Source of the DNA: Arctopsyche grandis
Lineage: Eukaryota > Arthropoda > Insecta > Trichoptera > Hydropsychidae
Length of the DNA: 64,000 nt
NCBI RefSeq assembly: GCF_051622035.1
Contig: NC_135359.1
Coordinates: 21,486,001-21,550,000 of the forward strand
Reading direction: 5' to 3'
Shown here: in pieces, positions 13,546 through 25,060 of the stretch
Layout: each line of letters starts with the position of its first letter
How positions within the stretch are numbered: the first letter of the stretch is position 1
Notes under the pieces: generated by a model
Databases searched by the model: none
What the model was told of the DNA's origin: nothing
The model's input: the letters and a program-made list of their open reading frames with translations, nothing else
Made by a program: the position numbers and the translations under genes

Positions 13546-16006
13546 CTAAATATTATATTTATGTATGTAGATGTTTCTTTAAACATATAATTGTTTGATA
13601 TGTGTGTACAATGTATGTACATATACGTACAGTAAATAAGGTAAACCTGTTGCATCCATATGCAGGTAATCTAACAACATACGATATTATACAATAATAC
13701 AGATGCTTTATGTATGTATGTACATACATATGTGGTACATAATAAAGCTTTTGAATGTCATTTTCAAATCTCCGGGTATTAATTGTCAAAGAGCGTGAAT
13801 TTTTAATTCATTTAGATCAAATTCGCGAACATAACGCTCACAATTATCCACCATTAATTTTATAAGGGCGACAATCTTTTCGTTAATTTTATTATATCAA
13901 AGAGCACAAAAATTCGGATGCATCATTAGGCGACTCGTAATTAAAATTGAATCGACAACGACGAGCTGTAATTAAAATTTATAATAACAAATGGAACAAG
14001 ATACGATAATGGATCGAACTTGTCCATAATTATGGTGAAATGTCACAAAAAATTTAATAGGTGTAATTGTATATTTAAATAGATAAAAATCCAGCTACCG
14101 TATATAAAACCTTAATTTTTATTTATTATAAAACAAAATATTGACTAGATATAAATGAAATTTTATGAAAATATGAAATGAGGCAACTTCCCTTTTCTTT
14201 AGAAAAATAAAAACGTGTAGCTTAATAAGGAAATTGTTGAACCGCCGCTTCGTGTAAATCTTCAGCAGACCTGATCTTGGTCATATTCACCGTTAAATAT
14301 ACTTTATAGGAGTTACATATATTACAAATTAATTTATGAATTATTTCATTAAATAAAACAAAAACGTCCCATGGAACTACTATTAAAATTCTATTTTTTT
14401 TAATATAAATTCGACAACAGTCTAAGTGAACACTGGTGTTTCAACATTATCTTAATCGTATTTTATATGAACTTTAACCGTTTAAAAATATTAAGAGTTA
14501 CTTATTTATAAAATATACTAATACAAATTATGCTAATGAGCTAAAATTTATCAAATTTAAATTATGTATGAATGAAACTTAAATTTCTATAAAATTATAT
14601 AACAATCGTACAATGCTCCAATGTAAATATATATAATGTATATATAAAATCATGTAATGCATTGAAGTTTTTATGTAAAGTTTATTTTAAACTCTTGTTT
14701 GTCGTAAGCTAGATAATTAATTCGTTAAAATTAACGTTACATCTTTTCCGTTTCAGAATAAATTAACAAAAGAAAGTATGTATGTATATAAAAAGTATTC
14801 TCGCCAAAGACTTTATTCATTGTCTCTAGACGATTCCTCGCCTAAAAGGACTATCTATAGGGAAATCCGAGTAAGACAAACTTAATTTTTAATTAGGTTT
14901 TATTGTTTTATGCGTCTGCATTAACAACTTCTGTACATTGACAGACACGTCGACAGACGAAAAGATAAATTATAATACAATATTGTTGTGGCTCTCAAGC
15001 GGTGGTGTTCCCGTGTGTACATTTACAATACAAAAAGTTTGAAATAGGTGTACATTTAGTAACATATTTGTTGTAATTGAATAACTAGTTCAATGAAATA
15101 TTGAAACAGTTTAAAATAGGTAAATCACTAAATGTTAAAATAAAAAATGCAATATAAAACACAAGAAAACGCAACGATGACGCATTAAAGCAAAAAATAA
15201 AAGATATTCAAGTAACAAGTGCATGTTTTATTCAAGTGAAATTTATATCTACATATAATACTTATAAACTAAAAAACTTTAAGATATATCGACGTGAATG
15301 TCTAATCGAAAAGACATTTTTAATAAATACTTTTGAAAAAAAATCATTGAGCCATTTTGCAAAAAAAAAAATGATAACCAAAACAATTAAATCATTATAA
15401 TTGGAGGTTAGTATAAAAAGTTGTTATCTCTGCCACTAGCAAAAAAAAAAAATTAATATCATACATGCAGGATTTATTGTATGTAAGATTTTATCTAATC
15501 TTATTTTATTTTGAATTAAATATTTGTAAAATGAAAGTTTTTATTATTCAATACATAATGGACAAAATTTAAGAAATTCAATCATATAAAATCAATCGCA
15601 TATGTACATACAAACCAATATAACCGAATAGCATAGAAATAATAAAACAATTTTATTGAAAACACGTACGTGTATTTTTCAATAATATGAAAAGTAACAC
15701 CAAAAAATACATTTTCAATCACATCAGAATATAATTATACTTACAGCGTGTTTCCGTGAAAATAACATAAAATAGATTGAAAATTACACTACAATAGGTT
15801 ATCACAATTTTGATAATTTTTTAGCAATAAATTATTCGTCATTGTTTATATTCGGCTCAAATCGGCCACGGTCAAAAAAACATTTCCTTGTCGGATGAAT
15901 TTGGATCAACGAACTTTTTCTTTCGAATAGAACCAAAATTTTCAACGATTCAATGAAATTTTCAGATTTAAACGTACGTGTTAGTGTATTGATAAAATAT
16001 GGTCAC
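13546..16006. other. AT-rich non-coding stretch (intron of the secreted-protein gene)
   Basis: No exon, RNA gene or transposon boundary is supported. This is the upstream part of the proposed ten-kilobase intron between exon 1 at 16007 and exon 2 at 5696. It contains numerous TACATACATATGT-type runs and poly-A tracts. Confidence 0.4.
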
Positions 16007-16082
16007 CTGCGACTAGGAGAGGCGCTGCGGCCATCAGGGGCGGCGTCAAAAGCAACAGCAACAACAGGCGACGCGCGTACAT
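16007..16082 (-). CDS. Exon 1 of unidentified secreted protein: signal peptide exon
   Basis: The minus-strand ATG at 16080-16082 opens a frame of 25 codons followed by a phase-1 donor (GTCGCAG/GTGACC). The product is MYARRLLLLLLLTPPL followed by a small-residue stretch MAAAPLLVA: two basic residues, a run of seven leucines and an Ala-rich cleavage region, a textbook signal peptide. Joined to the exons at 5516-5696 and 3795-3990 it gives a 150-residue secreted protein with an acidic middle and dibasic sites. The exon sits in a GC-rich island and has a TATA box about 125 bases upstream. Family unknown; a neuropeptide or hormone precursor is the working guess. Confidence 0.6.
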
Positions 16083-16205
16083 CTTCCACTGATTGCTTGT
16101 GAGGGTAGTGTTGTGTTGCGCGCCACAGTTTGGGATGCAATGTGTGTGGTAGCGGCTTTGGCGCCACTCGTTGCAGAACTGTGGCCGCGCGCACCTCCCC
16201 TCGAC

Positions 16206-16212
16206 TTTTATA
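16206..16212 (-). promoter_or_regulatory. TATA box of the putative secreted-protein gene
   Basis: The minus strand reads CCTATAAAAGTCG here. A start of transcription about 30 bases downstream would fall near 16180, where the minus strand has an initiator-like CCACAGTT, leaving about 100 bases of 5' leader before the ATG at 16082. The surrounding 16010-16270 is strikingly GC-rich for this window. Confidence 0.5.
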
Positions 16213-16461
16213 GGGGCGGCGGCGCTCCTCTCACCCACTCACCACCCACCCACCCCAAGCTGGACTTTGCTGTCATTACCCACGTGTACACACCTGAAGA
16301 ATGCACTGTGCGAATCCCTTTACGTTAAGATTTCCAAAAGCAGGAATTTGGTTGCTTTAAGTTTAAAATAAAGCCCCTCTAGAAATACGAAACAAACGAA
16401 CATTTTTTTCATAATAAAAATATTATACATACATAGATCGAAATTTTAAATTTACATTTTT

Positions 16462-16745
16462 ATGTAGTCTAGTGGTGATTTTACTCGGCTTCGCTCAGTA
16501 TTTGTAATATACACCGCTTAAGCATAGCCAATCTAATAGTAAACATTTTATTAAATTTATTTGAATAGTTTTATTTCATTTAAATTTATTTGAATATTCA
16601 TTAGTTTTTTTCTACGAAACAAAGTCTCTTTCGAAACTATACCTATATATTCGATTAGTGTTTTTACCCGGCTTCGCTCAATATTTGTTATATAAACCGC
16701 TTAAACATGGCTAGTTTAATGGTAAACAAAATTTATTTGAATCGA
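16462..16745. mobile_element. Two tandem partial Helitron-like ends
   Basis: ACTCGGCTTCGCTCAGTATTTG at about 16480 and CCCGGCTTCGCTCAATATTTG at about 16663 are two diverged copies of the same segment, each followed by a CCGCTTAA-containing block. The complementary motif, GAGCGAAGCCGGGTAAAACAACTAGTA, at 23140-23167 ends in CTAG, as Helitron 3' ends do. The copies here are in reverse orientation and incomplete. Confidence 0.5.
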
Positions 16746-16789
16746 AAAAAAAAAATTTCCCACCCAATCAAAAATAGGAATCGAGAATC

Positions 16790-17760
16790 GGAAAGCACAA
16801 AGCACCCAGCCAAAGCCTTGGGTGCTTTGTAGTACAATAGTAGAACAAATGTAATGCTTTGTAGGACAACAGTAATTGACAATAGTGAACCATTTTTTTT
16901 TTGTTAATTAAGCATCCTGGCCGACTAAGTCTGGTCATGACTAGTCACCGGACCCAGAAGGTGCCGCGTATTGTTCAAAGGTTGTAAATGCATTGTTTAA
17001 GGTTTGCCGAACCTTTTTTACAAAGGATTTACAACAATGGAACAATGGATAGCACTGTGACTATCCTACTTCTAGTCATGACTAAAGGGCGGATAGAGAG
17101 CGTGCTTTTTCCAGGAAACACGGCGTTTTGGATCTATTCACAAAGCTAGAGTGCAATAAAAAAAGGTTCGGCGAACCTTTAACAAAGGTTCATCATAAAA
17201 ATGAACAATGCACAACGAACAATAAACAAAGAACGGCACGCTTCCGGTCCTACCTCTAGTCATGACACTATGTCAGGCGTTGGGACGATGCTTTTGGCAC
17301 AAAAAATGGTTCAGTATTGTCAATTAATATTGTCAACCATGCCTTTTTGCACTTTTGCTTTGAAGCGGTCTATTACTATTCAACGAGCAGCCAGCCAAAA
17401 CTGAAGACTTGTCATGAGTCATGACTAGTCACCGGAGCCTGAGGGGGCCGTGTATTGTTCAAAGGTTGTAAATGCATTGTTAAAGGTTTGCCGATTAATG
17501 GATAGCACTGTGACTATCCTACCTCTAGTCATGACTAGACTGCGGATAGAGACCGTGCTTTTTCCAGGAATCGGGGCGGTTTGGCTCTATTTACAAAGCT
17601 AAAGTACAAAAAAAAGGTTGGGCGAACCTTTTACAACAATTGAACAATAGCATTTACAACAATTGAAAAATAAACGACGCGCTATGGATCCGGCCACTAG
17701 TCATGACTAAGGAAAAGTCAGGATGCTTTCGCCCAAAAAAAAAGGGTCCACTTTTTTTTT
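16790..17760. repeat. Cluster of palindromic repeat units
   Basis: Two to three related units each carry TAGTCATGACTA (a perfect palindrome), TATTGTTCAAAGGTTGTAAATGCATTG, GGTTTGCCGAACCTTT, GATAGCACTGTGACTATCC and GAGCGTGCTTTTTCCAGGAA. Many of these are locally self-complementary. Fragments of the same unit occur at 630-790 and 19615-19775. No coding capacity; probably a complex non-autonomous DNA transposon that has inserted repeatedly into itself. Confidence 0.6.
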
Positions 17761-19614
17761 GCTCTCTAGCTTTGTAGGACAATAGTTAACCTTTTCTCGT
17801 CCGAACCCCTACCTATGGCCACAAAAATTCGGTTAGATAATTTGGAAAACTCTGGAAAACGGTCCTAAGTACCTAATTAGGGCGTATTCATCTGTATAGA
17901 CCAGTCGAAAAAACAAAATATAAATTTCGTATGAAAGTTTTATGGTATTAAGACTGACATATGTATTTATTGTACACTTTTGTATCACAGTTGCAGTTTT
18001 AAAAAAAATATTGATTTATTTCAACAATTTTCTTGTCTTGTTCATTTATTTTATGAACTAATTTTTTTTTGTTCATTTATTTTATGAACAGATTTTTACG
18101 GGATTAAATTTGAATCAATACTACAGGTTGGTTTTAAATCACCAGCCCAATTATTGAATGTATTGAAAACGTCATTCTTACTATATTAAGTGAAATACGT
18201 ATTATTGTTATGCTAGAGATAGAATTTATAGCGATTTTAAAGGCGACATTTTTTCATATCATGGTTTCCACTATCACGTGCCTCACATGAATGAGTTGCG
18301 TGTATCTTGATCGGCTGATTTCTGTTAGAATTAGCTGATTTTATCTGTTTCAATTAACGAAATGTTTCCATATAGTACAATTAGTATCGCTACATACATA
18401 CATAATACTTTAGCCATTGTTGATGAAAATTTAGCCAGAAAGAAAATTTAGCCATTGTTGATGAAAATTTAGTAACAAATTGAAAAGGATCACTAACCGA
18501 ACAGACCTGAAAAATAAAAATTAGTGTGCCTTAAAGAAACGAGGAGTGCTTTTATTTTGTGTACACCCATATAAGACTACGGTATACAAGACAAACATTG
18601 GCAGTAACACTAGTAGATATAAACATTGACCCTGAGTGTCGACCATTGCCAAAATAGATACATAATAATTTAATCGTTCAAAGATACATTTTGCGTGTAC
18701 CGACGCAACGGCGTGAAATTATGTACTTCGTAAACGAACAATGTTATTAGTTTATTACAATGATTCGTTGACATCTGAAAGTTCTGTCGGCGAGAAAGGG
18801 TTTTAATTAACTCACAAAAGGAACACAATTGTCGTATTTATAATTGTCGTACCGTAGTTACATCTAACAATTGAATTACATATACATGAATCCTTACAGA
18901 AGGCGACCGTGCAAGTTTTTAAAACAAAATGGCAAGTTTTCAAGTAACTTCTGTGGTTGAAAGTACTCATAATGGCGTCGAACTACCTACGCTCGTTTCA
19001 AACACTTTAAATGCGCGTGATATGAAAATAAACAACGGTTCGTAGCACTCACAATGGGTACTACTTTAAAAATTGAGCTTTAACTGTACAAGAGAGCTTC
19101 CATGGCTTTTTATGCATTTTAAAATCACGTGCCACGAAAACGACTATCGTTGAATAACAGTTCAAGTAGTGAAATTCATTTGAAGTTGTGTTTTACGGTA
19201 GGTGCTTGCCGTTTTAAAAAAATACTTACAGTTCAGTTACATATGTATGTGGGATGACATTGTATGTAAATGTTGTTTGTATTATTATGGATATATATAT
19301 TATGAAGATTATACATATTCATCGATTAGGTTGAGAAAAGATTTTAGACTCGGATTGTGACATTACTAGTAATCCTATTGCACTACAAGGATCAATGAAC
19401 ATAAACTAAATATAAACAACATAAATTATATAAATTAGGGGGGGTTAACCTACACTCAACACCATCACCAATGTATATTAGTACCGATAAGGAATGCAAA
19501 TATCACCCGTTAAGTGGTGGAGAGTAAGCTTTAACATATCCAAGAAAAGCCCAGATTCAACTTTAATGCTTGTACGAATTTCGTATTTTATTTTTCGTAC
19601 AACATATATGATTA
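17761..19614. other. AT-rich non-coding stretch
   Basis: Contains a local duplication GTTCATTTATTTTATGAAC near 18040-18090 and a duplicated TTTAGCCATTGTTGATGAAAATTTAG near 18410-18470. No exon, RNA gene or complete transposon is supported. Confidence 0.4.
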
Positions 19615-19775
19615 AAGGGCGGATAGGAAGCGTGCTTTTTCCAGGAATCAGGGCGTTTTGGATCTATTTACAATGTTAGAGTGCAAAAATAAAGGTTCTT
19701 CATAAAATTGGACAAAGCACACCGAACAATTAAAAATGAACGGCACGCTTCCGGTCCGATCTCTATATATGATAC
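19615..19775. repeat. Fragment of the palindromic repeat family of 16790-17760
   Basis: Shares GGGCGGATAGGAAGCGTGCTTTTTCCAGGAATC, CGTTTTGGATCTATTTACAA and AACGGCACGCTTCCGGTCC with that cluster in the same order. It is non-coding. Confidence 0.6.
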
Positions 19776-19936
19776 TCCTTTTTAAGCCATATATACATAC
19801 ATCTTTTGTATTATTTTATTTTAATCACTTGTACTTATTTGTGTAGCTCTGCACTAATCTCTAATTTTAATCTTGAATTAAACAAATATGTACATAGAAT
19901 CGATTGCACCTATGTACATAAGAACTTATATTAGTG

Positions 19937-20445
19937 TAGGGTGACCATACGTCCTGTTTTGGGTGGGACATTCCCGTTCTTTATATTCTTTGCGTTCGAA
20001 AATTGTTTGATTTGTCCTGTTTTATCTGTCCACTGGTGCACAGATAAAACAGGACAAATTATTATACATGTGAAAACTATGCGTGACTGAATGTTTGATT
20101 TCTTTAATTTTCATTTCTCCTTTTGCTTAGTGATATAATTTTTACCAGAACGTAAATTTCAAGGTAAAAAATAAATATAATACAATATTGTATATTACAG
20201 TTATTTAAAAATAATAGCACAAAGCGATTTTTTGAGAAACATGTATGTATGTACATATGTATGTAAAATGAATCATGTAACAAAATATTTAAATGTTACT
20301 TTAAAACGAATATATTGTATATATGTGAATGTATATTTATATAGTAAATCTATTTGTTTCCCAAAAACTATATTTTTTATATAGAGGGGGGGGGACAATT
20401 TTTTTGCGGAGCCCGTTTTGAGTCCTGGTAAACATAGTCACCCTA
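19937..20445. mobile_element. Non-autonomous hAT-type element (TAGGGTGACC ends)
   Basis: The left end TAGGGTGACCATACGTCCTG is matched by an inverted right end ending GTCACCCTA, and both sides are flanked by TATTAGTG (19929-19936 and 20446-20453), a perfect 8-bp target duplication. The interior has a hairpin (GTTTTATCTGTCCACTGGTGCACAGATAAAAC, stem broken only at the loop) and no coding capacity. Size 509 bp. Confidence 0.8.
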
Positions 20446-20706
20446 TATTAGTGGCATCTAAAAGGCATCATGAAATATGTTGCATTACTGAGATTATTAC
20501 TTATTTAAACTTTTATAAAAATGTTATTTCTGCTTCCCACCAACAATTACTAAAAATATCTTCTCCCTTATATGTTACTCCAAATAAAATTGTTAATTCT
20601 AGCTTTGCTAATTTGCTATTTATACACAAAATAAAAGCTTTTAAAAGACGGGACAATGATTCTGAAATCTTTGTATTAGAGCGGGACTCCAACTCCAACG
20701 TACTTA

Positions 20707-20707
<1 letters not shown>

Positions 20708-20791
<84 letters not shown>
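20708..20791. repeat. (TA)n microsatellite
   Basis: About 80 bp of TA dinucleotides; reading frames through it are spurious. Confidence 0.9.
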
Positions 20792-20798
<7 letters not shown>

Positions 20799-22241
20799 TA
20801 ATTAAACTTTAATTTATAATACCATTCTATACTGTAGAATTATTAACGTGATACGGTCAGCGAACTCACTGCGTGGCCTGACGTCACATTGACAAAATTT
20901 GACATTCATGTACGACAGATACACTTGACCCAAAACATGAATTTCTATAGAATCCACCATATTTATCTAGAGAAAAAAGCGGAGTTATTCATAATAGTGA
21001 AATCAAATGTCTGCTTTCCAAATCAATAGAGGGAATTGGGAAATATGCATACGTTGCTTAAATTCTAGCTTAAAAAAGCAGTTCAATATTTGTAACAAAG
21101 GTACATACATATGTATAGAGTTGCGATTTGTTTCCATCCCCCGAATTCTTAGAATCAAATGGACACAAAGGGGATGCAGCATCACCATTATCGTCGACGA
21201 CGTAGGCGGTCAAAGGTTACTATCGTCTTGAACAATTACGCTAAACGTTTCATAATAAATGCGGCTATCGAATTTCAATGTTAAAATGTTCTATATTTAG
21301 TATTCTATTATGTATTAATTATAATTGGCTAGATTAACGTGATTAAATCGCACTAATCTTTGGAAATTCGATTGGGTAATTTTTGACTTTATAAAATCCA
21401 ATGAGGTAATTTGATATCGAAAAAATTGAGTCGTTAGCATTGCGAACATCAAAGGGCTGGATGGACGACTTCATTTTTTAATTAGTATTATAATATCGTC
21501 TATACGTACATACATATGGATATACATACACTCCGAATACCAAGGATGAATAATTTAAGGCGAAAACACACTGAGTGGTATGGGACGTCACGTCCCTGGC
21601 TTGTTAACAGTGGGTGTACCGTAACCGTAAACGGTGGGAATTCAGGTGTAGTTGTAATTTATTTTTTCGACCATCTTGAAAGAAAATAAAATAATAATTT
21701 AATGAATATGTTTGAGACAGTACTTCAGATTTATGATAGAAATGTACATATTGTATATATGAAATTCTTTCAGCGGGTTAGTTCACTTCCAGCCAATTCC
21801 CACCGGTGAGACCCAACTGAATGTACAGAAGTGTGTATAATACAAGTACCCAAGTGTTTGCTTAGCAAATGAATGACGCAATACGAAGATTTCAATTTGA
21901 ACGCCACGACTTAATATTTACACAAAGTCACATTTTAAAATAATAAAATTTTCAATCGAGTGTGCACTAACTATGATCGCAAACGTAGGCATCTCGAGAG
22001 GATCGAGAACCACCCACTCAGACGATGAACGCCATATAATAATCGAGCTTTTTTTTTCTTATTCGAGCATCGATTAATTCGGTCATGAATGGCTGAAGGG
22101 CTATGTAGATGAGCCGTATGCATTGTTTCAGGAATTCTAGGAATCATTCTTTGTCTATGGCACCCCAAGGCGTCAGATATAAATCAGCTGTTCACAAAGC
22201 TTTTGTATTTCCGTCGAGTACAAGTGCACCTACACACCAGT
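20792..22241. other. Non-coding stretch
   Basis: Moderately AT-rich with no supported exon. Short frames (for example 21007-21231) lack splice sites or recognisable composition. A GTGATACGGTCAGCGAACTCACTGCGTGG segment near 20850 is GC-richer but unassigned. Confidence 0.35.
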
Positions 22242-23338
22242 AGTGGCGTAGCTGGAAATGTTGGAACGGTGACAAAAAAAATCTCCAAATTCCTCTACTC
22301 TTCAGAGATTCTTGTCTAAAAATACAATTAATCAAAATCTAATTTTATTTAAATTTGGAGAAAGCAGTTGAAAATTGTGGAATAGAGGAGAGTTAAGGTG
22401 CAGACACATAGGGTGGTACGTGTTTACATATAGGGTGGTTTTTTTTTTTTGCACATTTAAAAAACCGCTAGCCCGCCTAGTATATGCTATAGTGATCCAG
22501 GCCAAAAATCACACCCATTGATTTCGGTTATATTTACAGATTTTTTTCGGTATTGACACAGGTTTGAGGGTGATCGATACCGGTGATTCCCATAATTGAA
22601 GAAATGTAAGATAAACTTTTCGAAGTAATAATATCATACAAATTAACAATGACATGAGGATATGCCCATCACAGCTGCATTACATCACACCTAGATTCTA
22701 TACTGCTTGTTCGAAATGTATTTTGAAATTCTTCAAACATGTTGCCTTCAGAGAAGACAAAAAGAGTTTGAGCTAAGAAGGCAATGATTGAAGATTCGAC
22801 CAATTGAAAGAAAGTGCACTTTGCTGTGGGTCATCTCCGCAGTATAGAATATAAAATGCAGAATATTTTCGATCTCATTCTAAATGGGTTGTAATTTGAA
22901 AGTTTTAACCAGTCTTATCTGCAATATCTAAAATAACTGTAAGAGTTAATCTGCCCTAATACTGAATATGTCAATTATATCTAATATATAATTTCGAAAG
23001 AGACTTTGTAATTTTGTAAGTATTGTTGGTTGGTAATCGAAAACAAATCAGTTTCTAGATATATATTTTTTTCAAATTAAATTAAATTTATTAAAAAAAC
23101 AAATGAATATTTACTATTAGATTCACCATATTACAAATACCGAGCGAAGCCGGGTAAAACAACTAGTATATAATAAAATATAAAATTTCGGACAGGTTTA
23201 ACATATGTAGAATAATTTATGTTTGAATTATCAAATAATTGTCTAGCTAGCTTGCACAAGTCTGCCTAGTTGTGATCGCAATGGCCTCATATATTTTTAT
23301 ACATTATTCTTCCCAACATTGCAGCTACGCCATTGCGT
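22242..23338. mobile_element. hAT-like non-autonomous element with a nested Helitron-like segment
   Basis: TAGTGGCGTAGCTGGAAATG at the left and CAACATTGCAGCTACGCCATTG at the right are inverted repeats of the GTGGCGTAGC type found on hAT elements (compare 56925). The interior is non-coding. From about 22965 to 23167 it contains a segment ending GAGCGAAGCCGGGTAAAACAACTAGTA, the complement of the Helitron-like repeats at 16462, so one element seems to have landed in the other. I could not define an 8-bp target duplication. Confidence 0.5.
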
Positions 23339-23830
23339 GCATGCATACATACATACATACAAATCATGCAATTTAAATTAAACCATAGATAAAAAAAATA
23401 GACGTTCTCGTATGAATTTTATTGCGCATTCCGTGATGATTTATTAAAACTCGATTTGCAAACGGGTGTTACGGTGAGAAAGTTCGCAACGCTCCGTGGT
23501 TGACCACCTCTGACTTTTGCTAATTAAATTAAATTAATAATAACGAAAGGTCACGTACGGATGTAATTTGCAGAAACACACTCCACAAATGCTAAACTTG
23601 GGTGAGATTAATCTTCCACCGGTTGAAGTTGGGTAAGTTTCCAAAGTTGTTCAGTATAAGGATGTTCATTTAATTGTTTCTTAGCCTGGATGACAACTGA
23701 GGCAACAAGTACTACTTGTTGAAGGAGATTAGCTACACATTAAGAATGCAACAAGAGGTAAAACCGTAGATACGGAAAAGACTTGTTACTATGAATTTTG
23801 TATAGGAGAGGGTACTTTATTTTCCGATGC

Positions 23831-24186
23831 GGTGCAAACGATCGAAAAGCGCCAGACAGACTGAACCACAGATTAACGACACGTGTACCTTATGCGTGCG
23901 CACTGCTCGCACTTACACTAAGCGAAATCTACCCGAAGTCCCGACATACCTACCCTGTATACGTTCTGTGCTTCTGATACGTTAGTTCCGAATTTTTCCT
24001 TATTAAATTATTAAAAACTCGCCAGAAAAATCCAACTCAATTTTAATAATTGCATCTGTGCACATCGAAAGGTTACTCGTCATCTGATGTGCAATTTTTC
24101 ATTCGTGAAGTCGAGAATTGCGTTTAAAGCAGCCATCCAGTTAATCTGTGGTTCAATCTGTCTGGCGCTTTTCGATCGTTTGCACC
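23831..24186. mobile_element. MITE with about 47-bp inverted ends
   Basis: GGTGCAAACGATCGAAAAGCGCCAGACAG at the left is matched by its complement at the right edge, each continuing inward through a TGAACCACAGATTAAC block. About 260 bp of unrelated AT-rich sequence lies between. No coding capacity. Confidence 0.7.
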
Positions 24187-24902
24187 AAACCAAACTACAT
24201 ATGCTTCTCTATAGGTGGGCACGCAGATTCGTCTCGAGTGACACATTGAGAAACAAAGTCTCTCAGCTTTGGCTCTGAGTATCTTTTGTCGAACAAATTA
24301 TTATGTAAAATGCTCTTTTTGAATCATATTGACAAAAAAAAAACTAAACTTCATATATGTGTAATTAAACACAGCGTAGTTAAGAGGGTTGGACACCAGC
24401 GCCTTGTCCATACACACGTATTAGACTTCTCCCTTCCTCAATTATGGCACTAGAGAAATTATTTTTTAATATGCTATGGATATCCACCATTGGGTCTATC
24501 GTTTTATTTTTTTGATTAGTTATTTTTTATAGAAGTTAGGAGCCGCCAAACATCAATAAAATCGCCTCTTTTTTACACCCACGAAAAGAGTCCAGCGTGC
24601 TTATTTAATGGTCGATTTAAAAAAAAAATACGCACATAGTTGCACAGAAAATATCTTTCTCATACCGATGATGAAATTTTTTTAAAAATTGGTCCAGTTT
24701 CGGAGGAGAAAATAGGAGAATACGAAACCTCGATTTTGTCAATTTAAAATACGTTTTATCTGGTCGAAGCGCAACTGCCGCATTCACTCAATATATATAT
24801 ATATATTGATATATATTGTCGCATTCACTCAATATATACATTCACTCAATATACATATATATCGAAGAAAGGAATGGCAACAAAATTAAGGTTTCGGGTG
24901 TA

Positions 24903-25060
24903 CAGCCTTCTTAACAGACATTGTTTGACGGTAGAGAGGTCGTGGGTTCGAATCCCAGCCAGTGCGCTGCTGGCGAGATCTGGATTATTAATTAATCCAG
25001 ATCGACCATTTCCTGCTAGAGTTGAGAATTCGTTGCATCGAATTTGTTGAAGTTGAAAAT
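24903..25060 (+). repeat. tRNA-derived SINE fragment
   Basis: GGTCGTGGGTTCGAATCCCAGCC is an RNA polymerase III B box in tRNA context, but no complete cloverleaf can be drawn. It is followed by a CTGGCGAGATCTGG...CCAGATCGACCATTTC tail that matches, at lower identity, the tail of the minus-strand SINE at 57780-57963. Hence a SINE rather than a functional tRNA gene. Confidence 0.6.

Noticed and set aside
13103-13590. Plus-strand frames at this locus
   Set aside because: They are the complement of a decayed LINE reverse-transcriptase region that reads on the minus strand.
18930-19045. A 38-codon plus-strand frame starting MASFQVTS
   Set aside because: Too short and without homologs I recognise, splice sites or composition bias; may be chance.
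24903-24975. A tRNA gene
   Set aside because: Only the B box is good; no complete acceptor stem or cloverleaf, and the tail matches another SINE copy.
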